In this document: positions 55,334-64,000 of the stretch, in pieces
How the letters are laid out: the number at the start of each line of letters is the position of its first letter
How positions within the stretch are numbered: position 1 is the stretch's first letter
From: Dendronephthya gigantea
Lineage: Eukaryota; Cnidaria; Anthozoa; Malacalcyonacea; Nephtheidae
DNA: 64,000 bases
NCBI RefSeq assembly: GCF_004324835.1
Contig: NW_021163139.1
Coordinates: 248,001 to 312,000, forward strand
Reading direction: 5' to 3'
The notes under the pieces: model-generated
What the model was told of the DNA's origin: nothing
What the model saw: the letters and a program-made list of their open reading frames with translations, nothing else
The model's database searches: none
Program-made: the position numbers and the translations under genes

Positions 55334-58186
55334 TCATGCATTAATGCTGACGAAAGTTCCAGTGTTGTCAGCCTCTGGACAAAGTTTGTTGTCGAGGACT
55401 TCACCTATTTTCGTTATTTCACTTGAAGTTATCCCAGATGCATTTAGGGTTAATATTTTAAGGCAACTTGCATGTCCATGTTTCAAAAAATCCAAAATCA
55501 TCGATAAACATTCATCCGTGATGTGAAATCCTTGTAAATATAACCAGGCAAGTTTGCTGTGTTTGTGATCCAATGTTGTACATTTCAATTTTATTAGGGA
55601 CTTGAAGAGACCTCCTAATGGCAAGGCCGGGTATTCACCTGACTTCACTAACTTCAATTTTCTCATACATCTTTGTTGAAGAAATTTACAAATTTCCATG
55701 TAACATTCCTCACTCCAATCAATATCTTCTACGTGTATATCTGTCAATTTCTTCATGTGTTTGCAAACATAAATCACTGCGGCCAAATCACTTGAGGAAA
55801 GCCTCTGTGAATTATGAGCGCTAACGGATAGACGTACAACATCCTTCATCGCAGTTCTTTCACAAGCTTCTTTAACAATATCTTCATCACCCGCTTCCTT
55901 TAAACATTTCATCACAAACAATGAACCATAATCTTCGCAAATGTCAAGTTCGCCATCATTTACTCTGAAGCTTTCTGTAAACGCCAACACACAATCTTTG
56001 TAGCGCTGGTATTGTTCTCTGAGCGTCTTTTTTTTCTGGCCCAGTATTCCAGCAATAAATTGAAGCACTAAATGCCATTTACCATCCTTAACCTTGGAAG
56101 AGATAAAATTCTTTATTTCTTCTGGAGATTGCGTTTCAGTCACGTGTTTTGCAGCAAGAAATTCTTGTACAGTCAAATGAATGAAGCAAAACTGTTCTTG
56201 AATTCCGGAGTGAATAGGGTTGGGAAACTTGTTTAATAAACCAGACCTTCTCATTTCTTCATCAATTGATTCTTCATTGAAAACCAGTTGTCCATCTTCA
56301 ATACCATCGTATGCCTTGAGTTGAAGATTCTTGCTTGCTTCAGAAGACGGTCCGTCTGTCTTCCTGTAGTGATATTTATCAAAATGCTTTATGGCGGCCT
56401 GATATACTTCAGTCAGTGTTGTTGGAAGAACAGCGGTCTCGTTCCTAGGATCAGTGAGATATCCAAACAGTACGGCGGAAACTATGAAGGAATTCACTGG
56501 GATGTAACATAAATTTAACAAGTCCGACGAGGATTCTATGTGCTTCCACATCTTTGGTTTCAGGTAACTTTTTTCATGATTTTCACAAAATTTGCTCACA
56601 TAATGTTCAATTTTCTCCGAGGTGAACCCAATAATCTCCACATTTCTATCAAATTTAAGTCTCGAGTAAAAATCAGATGCGGTTGGCCTAGTTGTAACCA
56701 GAATCGTTGCCCCAGGCAGAAAGTGGCCAGAAATTAATTTAATAAACAACGAAATGGCAGGCATACGAATATCACGGTTGTTTTGGCGCGGTAAGTGGTC
56801 TAAGCAGTCTTTGATGTTGCCATCGAACTCATCCAAACCATCAAAAATAAGAAGAGCTTTTTTTGGTTTTTTAGTTATGTAATCAAAAATTCTTTCAAAC
56901 TCTTCATCGCTTAGTCTCGTTCCACAACGAAGAAACGTCTTAAGATCATTGCCTTTCCATTTGTCAAGATTAAACCATCTAAATTTAAAATAGAAGGCAA
57001 TCTTACCAGAATAAAACTCGTCAACTTCATTTGCCCAATCGCGCATAATTTTTTCCGTCAAGACAGTCTTTCCTATTCCAGGCCGGCCAACCGCTAGAAT
57101 TTTACGAGAATGTTTCCCTTTAGTATCCTTGTTGGGATAAAATAAATCTTTTACCTTTTCCAGACGTATAGAATCATCGGGAACTTTCATGTAGACATCA
57201 AATATTTCATGTCTATCCATGTTGGTTGGAAAGTGGTGAGGAGCTAGTTCAGTGTGAATAACAACGTCAATAAACAAATCATCTAAACCAGTTTTCGGTC
57301 CATAAATTACGTCAGGTGTGCGAGACTGTTCTAAAACACGTCTTTTGTAGGAATCTACGCATTCAAATTTTGTTAGTTTAAAACCAACATGGGTGTATCG
57401 CTTTTGAGAAAAATGAACAGCGATAAAATCAGTGTCTTGAACATGGCCATCTTCAGACCAAAATCGAAGGTTCCTGGAAAATCGTAGACAAACGTAAATC
57501 ACTTCCACAAATATTATCGCCGCAAAAATCGTGTTCAACGCACACACAATCTCTGCCCATAACTTCTTCTCCGATGCTGTAGAATTCTCGCATGTTATTG
57601 TTGACGTTGTACTATTCAACTGACTTGCATTCTTTGCTATCTTCGACGTCACATCTGATGCTCGTTGATCACAACTGAATTCAAAATCGAAACCACTGCG
57701 GAAAAACACAGCATACTGTAGGATGGTAAACACTAGCCCGAGTAACAAACGGATGACAAGATGGAAGAAATAGAAATAAAAGACATAAAATGATCTTCTA
57801 TTGTGTACTTCGTTTCCTGCTTCGGCGTCATTTTGTGGTTCATCATTCGAGCCACTGATTTCTTTAACGCGATTATGAACTGAGAGTGAATAAATAACAC
57901 CGACAAAAATAGGAAACCAAATACTCAGGATGACAAAGGCATAAAATGGCAGTGGAGAGTTATACTTCTCTTCATATCTTGAATAACATGTTTTCTCGAC
58001 AGTATTCTTGTACGAGGCCGCACTTTCAGGGCCGACAGCGCAGTTAAATTTCGCAAACTCTCCGACTCTTAAAGCAACAACAATGCTTGTAACTACCAGG
58101 CCACAGAGAAGTTGAGCAATCAAACATACGTATGCTGGAATACTGAATGTCTTGGGTGTTAAATAATCTTTAACTCCGTCCAACAT
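55334..58186 (-). CDS. NLR3: TM-NACHT protein with truncated LRR region
   Basis: This 950-residue protein is encoded in one exon from the ATG at 58186. The four-TM connexin-like domain is intact, with loop Cys pairs, TCYSRYEEKY and TCENSTASEKKLW. A short linker without the Pro/Asp repeats leads to NACHT: GRPGIGKT, LLIFDGLDEFDG, TTRPTA and FIHLTVQEFLAAKH. The LRR region breaks off after KLCPE. A one-base frame change then gives DNTGTFVSINA and a stop, where NLR1 and NLR4 continue for about 150-190 more residues. The 3' flank joins at the position where NLR1 has its MITE. It may act as a sensor-less variant or adaptor, or be an early pseudogene. The NACHT core shows no disabling change. Confidence 0.85.
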   Translation of the reverse strand: MLDGVKDYLTPKTFSIPAYVCLIAQLLCGLVVTSIVVALRVGEFAKFNCAVGPESAASYKNTVEKTCYSRYEEKYNSPLPFYAFVILSIWFPIFVGVIYSLSVHNRVKEISGSNDEPQNDAEAGNEVHNRRSFYVFYFYFFHLVIRLLLGLVFTILQYAVFFRSGFDFEFSCDQRASDVTSKIAKNASQLNSTTSTITCENSTASEKKLWAEIVCALNTIFAAIIFVEVIYVCLRFSRNLRFWSEDGHVQDTDFIAVHFSQKRYTHVGFKLTKFECVDSYKRRVLEQSRTPDVIYGPKTGLDDLFIDVVIHTELAPHHFPTNMDRHEIFDVYMKVPDDSIRLEKVKDLFYPNKDTKGKHSRKILAVGRPGIGKTVLTEKIMRDWANEVDEFYSGKIAFYFKFRWFNLDKWKGNDLKTFLRCGTRLSDEEFERIFDYITKKPKKALLIFDGLDEFDGNIKDCLDHLPRQNNRDIRMPAISLFIKLISGHFLPGATILVTTRPTASDFYSRLKFDRNVEIIGFTSEKIEHYVSKFCENHEKSYLKPKMWKHIESSSDLLNLCYIPVNSFIVSAVLFGYLTDPRNETAVLPTTLTEVYQAAIKHFDKYHYRKTDGPSSEASKNLQLKAYDGIEDGQLVFNEESIDEEMRRSGLLNKFPNPIHSGIQEQFCFIHLTVQEFLAAKHVTETQSPEEIKNFISSKVKDGKWHLVLQFIAGILGQKKKTLREQYQRYKDCVLAFTESFRVNDGELDICEDYGSLFVMKCLKEAGDEDIVKEACERTAMKDVVRLSVSAHNSQRLSSSDLAAVIYVCKHMKKLTDIHVEDIDWSEECYMEICKFLQQRCMRKLKLVKSGEYPALPLGGLFKSLIKLKCTTLDHKHSKLAWLYLQGFHITDECLSMILDFLKHGHASCLKILTLNASGITSSEITKIGEVLDNKLCPEADNTGTFVSINA

Positions 58187-59085
58187 CACGGTATTTCACG
58201 ACAAACATCTTTCGAATTGTATTTAGTGATGTTTATGACGCAGCAGGAATGGAGTTAAATCTAAACAAAACAATAGCGCCATACAGCATGACGGTAGACG
58301 CCAAACCGCCAACGAATCCTGCGTTTCAACTACGCTATCGTGAAGTTTACCAAATGAATTTTGTAATGAATGTTCTTCATAAAACTCGCGATCTTCAGCA
58401 GTGATGTAAAAAAGATCATCGGACCTGGTAAACACTGTCAAAATATCTGCCATCACAGCTGGAAATGTGCAAAGGTATTTTCTTTGTATTAAAGAATTTG
58501 CTGGAAAAATCTGTGGAACCAAAACAGTTATTAACACTGAGCAATCTCACCTGACAGTTGCACAATAAATTCCTCAAATACTTAGGATTTATCCCATGAA
58601 AAATTGCAGTTTTGATCACAGAAACTTTGACAGTAAAATCCTGTCCTCAGTTATGGATATTGAGTCAAACACAAAATCCAGTTTTTGAAGTTTGTATTTT
58701 ATCGTATGAATTAAATACTTGAAGTGAATGCACTAGCCACTATCATGACCGTTCATGCTTTAAATTTATTTCGCAGAGTAAACTACACTCTTCAAGGTAA
58801 GACTTCCTGCCTTGATTCATGCACAAATAATAATCAATTGGTTTACCAACAATACAGTCAATATCACAAAATTTGAGTGAAATTTTTGATAAAGCAGTGA
58901 AAAAAGTGAATTCGTTATTAGTTTTCATTTGGTCGTTATACTAGTTGCTACAGTGACAAGTGATAGATGTGAAATAGTGCATGTCTATGTTATCTTTTGC
59001 CAGGGATATGCCGCTAATTAACTTTATTGAGCGCAGTGATACAATGTCACTCTTTTAGATCCGCCACATGTCGCGGTCGGTCGGC
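58187..59085 (-). promoter_or_regulatory. NLR3 upstream flank, copy of the 1.08-kb unit
   Basis: Collinear with 44362-45180 and 63175-64000: CACGGTATTTCACGAC, then TTTAGTGATGTTTATGACGC and CATCACAGCTGGAAATGTGC. Conservation across all NLR copies, including non-coding parts, is explained by recent duplication, but the segment is the best candidate for promoter and 5' UTR. It ends at the same TTATCTTTTGCCAGGG segment that ends the tandem array. Confidence 0.6.
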
Positions 59086-59619
59086 AAGCAACGGCTAAAT
59101 AGAACTGGCCTCAAGCGGTTCGGTAGTAATTTCATCTCGATAAATCCACGAATATAATCCTAACTTTAATCCTAAACCTGACACTAAAGGATTAGATTAA
59201 GGATTATGTTCTTACTTAAAATCTTAGGAACTTGAAAATTGACGATATAAAAATATAGGAAATTTATACAAATTCTAAAACACAATTTATTGATATTATA
59301 TTTTGTTTTGACATTTGGTATTTCAAAGTCTAGCCCTCTCTGTCCTAATGGTTGATTTAATGATGTCCTTTTTTGATATTGAGAAGTTTGATAAATTCTC
59401 TGTTTATCGGGAATGTCGCCCCCAAACTGATGTCCCCGACAAGTCACAAGGTCTCAAACAACAAAATTTAATAAAGAATATACACTAAAATCACAAGGTT
59501 TTCGTCCGCGCTTCTCGCGTGTCACACACTAACTAAATTTAAAACCCTCCCCTTAGTTAATATGTTATATGATATTGGGCAATTTGTGCTTGCCCTAAGG
59601 TGTTTTTTGTGCTTATCTG
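59086..59619. other. Spacer between NLR4 and NLR3 flank
   Basis: About 530 bases not seen elsewhere in the window. A minus-strand frame at 59184-59447 has no recognisable domain. This should contain the NLR4 3' UTR; no canonical minus-strand AATAAA was noted with confidence. Confidence 0.35.
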
Positions 59620-62600
59620 TTAGTCAGTTCCCGACATGTTGATGCTAAAAATGACATTACGGTCCCTGCAGTAAATTACTAAACCTCTTGCTTTACAATC
59701 TTGATTTGCTTCTAATTCACGAAGAGAGTTTTTTCCATTCGCAGTAAAATTATTTTGACTTATCCCTAAACGATTAATTACACAGCGTTTATCTAGCAGT
59801 GCCTTGCTTAACCAGGGTATACATTGATCTGTTAATGAACAGGAACCAAGGTTCAACTCAGCCAACTTGCAATGTCCATTTTTTAAAACATCTTCACACA
59901 ACATACGAACACCTTCATCACTTATACCACTATTCCATCCTATATCCAAGAATGTCAAATTGCAATGTTCATCTTTAAATAGTTCACATAGCGAAGGTAT
60001 GCATTCATCAGTCAGGGAACACGAATTAAGATTCAGTCCAGTAAGCTTCAGTTGACAACATTCAATAAGAGCTTTACATAACACTCTTACACCCTCGTCA
60101 CGAAAGAAATTACCAAAAAGATCAAGATATGTAAGTTCTGGACAAAGTTTTTTGACGAGGAGTTTGCATATTTCGCTTATTTCTTTTAAAGTTAAGCGAC
60201 ATTTTCCTAGGCCAAATGTTTTAAGGCAACTTGCATGTCCGTGTTCAAAAAATTCCACTATCATCGACAAATTTTCACCCTCTGTGAAAAGTCCGCGAAC
60301 ATTTAATTTAGTAAGCTTGCTGTGCTCGTGGTCCAATGTACACTTCAAGTTTTTAAGAGCCTTGAAGAGAAGTCCTCCTGGAAAAAGGGAAATAAAGTAA
60401 GAGAAAATTCTATCTCCCATAAGCATACTAGGTCGCACCAACACCAATTCTTTTATACATCTTTGTTGTAGCAATACACAAAATTCCCTGTAACATTCCT
60501 CACTCCAATCGGGCGCCACTATCTCTATAACTTTCAATTCCTTGATGCATTTACAAACGAAAATGACAGCGGCCCACTCACTTGAGGAAAGGAAATGATT
60601 GTCATCATGCCGAGGGTCGTAGGATAGACGTCCAACATTTATAGCAGTTCTTTCGCAAGCCTCTTTAACAATATCTTCATCACCCGCTTCCCTAAAACAT
60701 TTCATCACAAACAATGAAACATAATCAGCACCGAAAGCAAGTTCACCCTCATCTACTCTGAAACTTTCTGCAAACGCCAAAACACAATCTTTGAAGCGCT
60801 GGTATTTTTTCCCACACGTCTTTTTTTTCTGGCCCAAAATTCCAGCAATAAATTGAAGCACTAAATGCCATTTACCATCCTTAACGTTGGAACAGATAAA
60901 ATTCTTTATTTCTTCTGGAGATTGCGTTTCAGTCACGTGTTTTGCAGCAAGAAATTCTTGTACAGTCAAATGAATGAAGCAAAACTGTTCTTGAATTTCG
61001 GGGTGAATAGGGTTGGACAACTTGTTCAATAAACCAGACCTTCTCATTTCTTCATCAATTAATTCTTCATTGAAAACCAGTTGCCCATGTAGAATACCTT
61101 CGTATGCTAAGGATTGAAGATTCTTGACTACCATTTTAGAAGACGGTCCGTCTGTCTTCCTGTAGTGATCCTTATCAAAATGCTTTATGGCGGCCTGATA
61201 TAGTTCAGTCAGTGTTGTTGGAAGAACAGCGGTCTCGTTACTACGATCAGTGAAATATTTAAACAGTACGGTGGAAACTATGAAGGAATTCACTGGGATG
61301 TAACATAAATTTAACAAGTCCGATGAGGAATTTATGTGGTTCCACATCTCTGGTTTCAGGTCACTTCTATTATGATTTTCACAAAATTTGATCACGTAAT
61401 GCTCAATTTTCTCCGAGGTGAAACCAATAATCTCCACATTTCTATCGCATCTAAATTTCGAGTAATCAGATGCGGTTGGTCTAGTTGTAACCAGAATCGT
61501 TGCCCCAGGCAGAAAGTGGCCAGAAATCAATTTAATAAACAACGAAATGGCAGGCATACATATATCAGGGTTGTTTTGACGCGCTGCTTGGTCTAAGCAG
61601 TCTTTGATGTTGCCATCAAACTCGTCCAAACCATCAAAAATAAGAAGAGCTTTTTCTGGTTCTTTAGTTATGTAATCAAAAATTCTTTCAAATTCTTCAT
61701 CGCACGCCGTGCCAAAACGAAGGAAATTCTTAAGATTATCGTGGTGCCACTCAGGTCGATTAAACAATCTAAATTTAAAATGGAAGGCAATCATACCGGA
61801 ATAAAATTCATCAATTTGTTTCGCCCAATCGCGCATGATTTTTTCCGTCAAGACAGTCTTTCCTATTCCAGGCCGGCCAACCGCTAGAATTTTCCGAGGA
61901 CGTTTCCCTTCAGTATCCTCGTTGGGATAAAATAAATCTTTTACCTTTTCCAAACGTATAGAATCATCGGGAACTTTCATGTAGACATCAAATATTTCAT
62001 GTCTATCCATTTTGGTCGGAAAGTTGTGACGAGCTCGTTCAGTGTGAATAACAACGTCAATAAACAAATCATCTAAACCAGTCTTCGGTCCATAAGTTAT
62101 GTCAGATGAGAGAGACTGTGCCAAGACTTTTTCTTTGTACGAATTTATGCATTCCAAGTTACGATCAGGGTCAGGGACAGGGTTTCGGTCCAGGTTAGGG
62201 CCAGGGCTGGTTTCACTGTCAGGGACAGGGTTACGATCCAGGTTAGGGCCAGGGCTGGTTTCACTGTCAGGGACAGGGTTACGATCCAGGTTAGGGCCAG
62301 GGCTGGTTTCAGGGTCAGGGACAGGGTTACGGTTAGGGTCTAGGTTAAGTGCAAGGTCAAGGTCAAGGTCAAGGTCAGGATTAGGGTCGACATGTGCGTA
62401 TCGCTTATGAGAGAAATAATCAGTGGTAAATTTTGTGTCATCAACAAAACCAACTCCAGAGAAAAATCGGATGGAAAGATGAATCACTTCCACGAATATT
62501 ATCGCAGCAAAAATCGTGTTCAACGCACATACAATCCCTGCCCATAAGTTCTTCTCCGATGCAGTAGAATTCTCGCATGTTATTGTTGACGTTGTACTAT

Positions 62601-63174
62601 TCAACTGACTGACACTTCCATTCTTTGCTATCTTCGACGTCACATCTGATGCTGGTTCATCACAACTGAATTCAAAATCGAAACCACTGCGGAAAAACAC
62701 AGCATACTGCAGGATGGTAAACACTAGCCCGAATAACAAACGGATGACAAGATGGAGGACATAGGAATAAAACACATAAAATGATCTTCTGTTGTGTACT
62801 TCGTTTCCTGCTTCGGCGTCATTTTGTGGTTCGTCATTCGAGCCACAGATTTCTTCAACGCGATTACGAACTGAGAGTGAATAAATAACACCAACAAAAA
62901 TAGGAAACCAATTACTCAGTATGACAAAGGCATAAAATGGCAGTGGAGAGTTATACTTCTCTTCATATCTTGAATAACATGTTTTCTCAGTGGGCTTGTA
63001 AGGGGCTGCACTTTCAGGGCCGACAGCGCAGTTAAATTTTGCAAACTCTCCGACTCTCAAAGCAACAACAATGCTCGTAACTACCAGGCCACAAAGAAGT
63101 TGAGCAATCAAACATACGTATGCTGGGATACTGAATGTCTTGGGTGTTAAATAATCTTTAACTGCGTTCAACAT
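59620..63174 (-). CDS. NLR4: full-length four-TM connexin-like, NACHT and LRR protein
   Basis: This 1184-residue protein is encoded in one exon from the ATG at 63174, the longest family member here. The N-terminal membrane domain is as in NLR1 (Cys 49; TCYSRYEEKYN; TCENSTASEKNLW). The linker is expanded to about 100 residues with repeats of DRNPVPDSETSPGPNL. Walker A GRPGIGKT falls near residue 432; then LLIFDGLDEFDG, TTRPTA and FIHLTVQEFLAAKH. The LRR region carries about six repeats, ending with a tail not found in NLR1 (VIYCRDRNVIFSINMSGTD). A 442-bp stretch (60287-60728) is identical to NLR1 while the flanking sequence differs clearly. All key NACHT residues are present, so the gene appears intact. 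The upstream flank runs to the window edge. Confidence 0.92.
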   Translation of the reverse strand: MLNAVKDYLTPKTFSIPAYVCLIAQLLCGLVVTSIVVALRVGEFAKFNCAVGPESAAPYKPTEKTCYSRYEEKYNSPLPFYAFVILSNWFPIFVGVIYSLSVRNRVEEICGSNDEPQNDAEAGNEVHNRRSFYVFYSYVLHLVIRLLFGLVFTILQYAVFFRSGFDFEFSCDEPASDVTSKIAKNGSVSQLNSTTSTITCENSTASEKNLWAGIVCALNTIFAAIIFVEVIHLSIRFFSGVGFVDDTKFTTDYFSHKRYAHVDPNPDLDLDLDLALNLDPNRNPVPDPETSPGPNLDRNPVPDSETSPGPNLDRNPVPDSETSPGPNLDRNPVPDPDRNLECINSYKEKVLAQSLSSDITYGPKTGLDDLFIDVVIHTERARHNFPTKMDRHEIFDVYMKVPDDSIRLEKVKDLFYPNEDTEGKRPRKILAVGRPGIGKTVLTEKIMRDWAKQIDEFYSGMIAFHFKFRLFNRPEWHHDNLKNFLRFGTACDEEFERIFDYITKEPEKALLIFDGLDEFDGNIKDCLDQAARQNNPDICMPAISLFIKLISGHFLPGATILVTTRPTASDYSKFRCDRNVEIIGFTSEKIEHYVIKFCENHNRSDLKPEMWNHINSSSDLLNLCYIPVNSFIVSTVLFKYFTDRSNETAVLPTTLTELYQAAIKHFDKDHYRKTDGPSSKMVVKNLQSLAYEGILHGQLVFNEELIDEEMRRSGLLNKLSNPIHPEIQEQFCFIHLTVQEFLAAKHVTETQSPEEIKNFICSNVKDGKWHLVLQFIAGILGQKKKTCGKKYQRFKDCVLAFAESFRVDEGELAFGADYVSLFVMKCFREAGDEDIVKEACERTAINVGRLSYDPRHDDNHFLSSSEWAAVIFVCKCIKELKVIEIVAPDWSEECYREFCVLLQQRCIKELVLVRPSMLMGDRIFSYFISLFPGGLLFKALKNLKCTLDHEHSKLTKLNVRGLFTEGENLSMIVEFFEHGHASCLKTFGLGKCRLTLKEISEICKLLVKKLCPELTYLDLFGNFFRDEGVRVLCKALIECCQLKLTGLNLNSCSLTDECIPSLCELFKDEHCNLTFLDIGWNSGISDEGVRMLCEDVLKNGHCKLAELNLGSCSLTDQCIPWLSKALLDKRCVINRLGISQNNFTANGKNSLRELEANQDCKARGLVIYCRDRNVIFSINMSGTD
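62160..62395. repeat. Coding minisatellite in the NLR4 linker (48-bp units plus hexamers)
   Basis: Three 48-base units (starting ~62182, 62230 and 62278) encode the 16-residue repeat DRNPVPDSETSPGPNL. They are embedded in degenerate hexamers of the AGGGTC/AAGGTC type that encode Asp-Leu, Asp-Pro and Asn-Pro dipeptides. The period is a multiple of three, so expansions keep the frame. NLR1 has a shorter, unexpanded relative (43455-43575); NLR3 lacks it. Confidence 0.9.
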
Positions 63175-64000
63175 CACGGTATTTCACGACAGACATCTTT
63201 CGAACTGTGTTTAGTGATGTTTATGACGCAGCAGGAATGGAGTTAAATTGAAACGAAACAATAGCGCCATACAGCATGACGGTAGACGCCAAACCGCCAA
63301 CGAATCCTGCGTTTCAACTACGCTATCGCGGAGTTTACCAAATGAATTTTGTAATGAATGTTCTTCAAAAACTCGCGATCTTCAGCAGTGATGTAAAAAA
63401 GGATCATCGGACCTGGTAAACACTGTCAAAATATCTGCCATCACAGCTGGAAATGTGCGAAGGTATTTTGTTTGTATTATAGAATTTGCTGGAAAAATCT
63501 GTGGAACCAAAACAGTTATAAACACTGAGCAATCTAACCCTAATATTTGCACAATAAATTCCTCAATTACTTAGGATTTATGCGATGAAAAATTGCAGTT
63601 TTCATCACAGAAACTTTGACAGTAAAATCCTGTCCTCAGTTATAGATATTGAGTCAAACACAAAATCCAGTTTTTGAAATTTGTATTTTATCGTATGAAT
63701 TAAATACTTGAAGTGAAAGCACTAGCCACTATCATGACCGTTCATGCTTTAAATTTATTCAGCAGAGTAAACTACACTCTTCAAGGTAAGACTTCCTGCC
63801 TTGATTCATACACAAATAATAATCAATTGCTTTACCAAAAATACTGTCAATATCACAAAATTTGAGTGAAATCTTTGATAAAGCAGTGAAAAAAGTGAAT
63901 TCGTTATTAGTTTTCATTTGGTCGTTATACTAGTTGCTACAGTGACAAGTGATAGATGTGAAATAGTCTATGTCTATGTTATGTCTGGTGCTAAAATTGC
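63175..64000 (-). promoter_or_regulatory. NLR4 upstream flank, copy of the 1.08-kb unit (cut by window end)
   Basis: Homologous to the flanks of NLR1 and NLR3 and to the tandem units along its whole length, to ...ATGTCTGGTGCTAAAATTGC. Whether further units or NLR genes follow cannot be seen. Confidence 0.6.

Noticed and set aside
62160-62395. Interstitial telomere-like (TTAGGG/CAGGGT) repeat
   Set aside because: The hexamers are degenerate and in frame within NLR4, encoding the linker; no run of perfect TTAGGG is present.
1-64000. CRISPR arrays, rRNA genes, prokaryotic operons
   Set aside because: None seen; the tandem repeats present lack unique spacers of uniform length and the sequence is clearly eukaryotic.

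Overview
The window looks like nuclear DNA of a cnidarian, most likely an anthozoan (sea anemone, coral or corallimorph). Evidence: AT-rich sequence, spliceosomal GT-AG introns, AATAAA poly(A) signals, an ShK-plus-VWA secreted protein, single-copy animal genes (GPR157-like, DDX49, an RGS protein, FAM181-like genes), many foldback MITEs and a tandem family of NACHT-LRR (NLR) genes. I cannot name the species. Gene models were read by eye from splice sites, reading frame and motifs; no search was run.

Layout. 1-4.7 kb: two genes with uninterrupted coding sequences in convergent orientation, a coiled-coil protein with a possible papain-like C-terminal domain (+) and a NERD-type nuclease/superfamily-1 helicase (-). 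5.5-6.3 kb: a FAM181-like gene (-). 9.4-11.1 kb: a three-exon GPR157-like receptor (-). 11.5-16.5 kb: a secreted ShK-VWA protein with 7 coding exons (+), and a possible eighth exon near 17.1 kb. 22.1-22.8 kb: a second FAM181-like gene (+). 24.5-26.1 kb: the DEAD-box helicase DDX49 (+, three exons). 26.7-39.0 kb: an RGS-domain gene (-, seven small exons) whose introns are filled with tandem repeats and foldback elements. 40.5-64 kb: a head-to-tail NLR cluster on the minus strand: NLR1, a tandem array of copied NLR 5' ends, a decayed NLR2, a C-terminally shortened NLR3, and NLR4. The copied 5' flank continues to the window edge.

The most interesting system is the NLR cluster. Each gene has an uninterrupted coding sequence and encodes an N-terminal four-helix membrane domain, then NACHT, then ribonuclease-inhibitor-type LRRs. 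The membrane domain reads like a connexin-type large-pore channel subunit: short N-terminus, TM1, a loop with a Cys-Tyr motif, a proline in TM2, and a second loop with C-x-x-S-x-x-S-E-K just before TM4. That would be an immune sensor fused to its own pore, with the same logic as LRRC8 (channel plus LRR) but with a NACHT switch between. The cluster also shows a 442-bp identical tract between NLR1 and NLR4 (recent gene conversion), an expanding 48-bp coding minisatellite in the linker of NLR4, and at least four copies of an NLR start-plus-upstream unit of about 1.08 kb. Three of these copies still encode only the first transmembrane helix.
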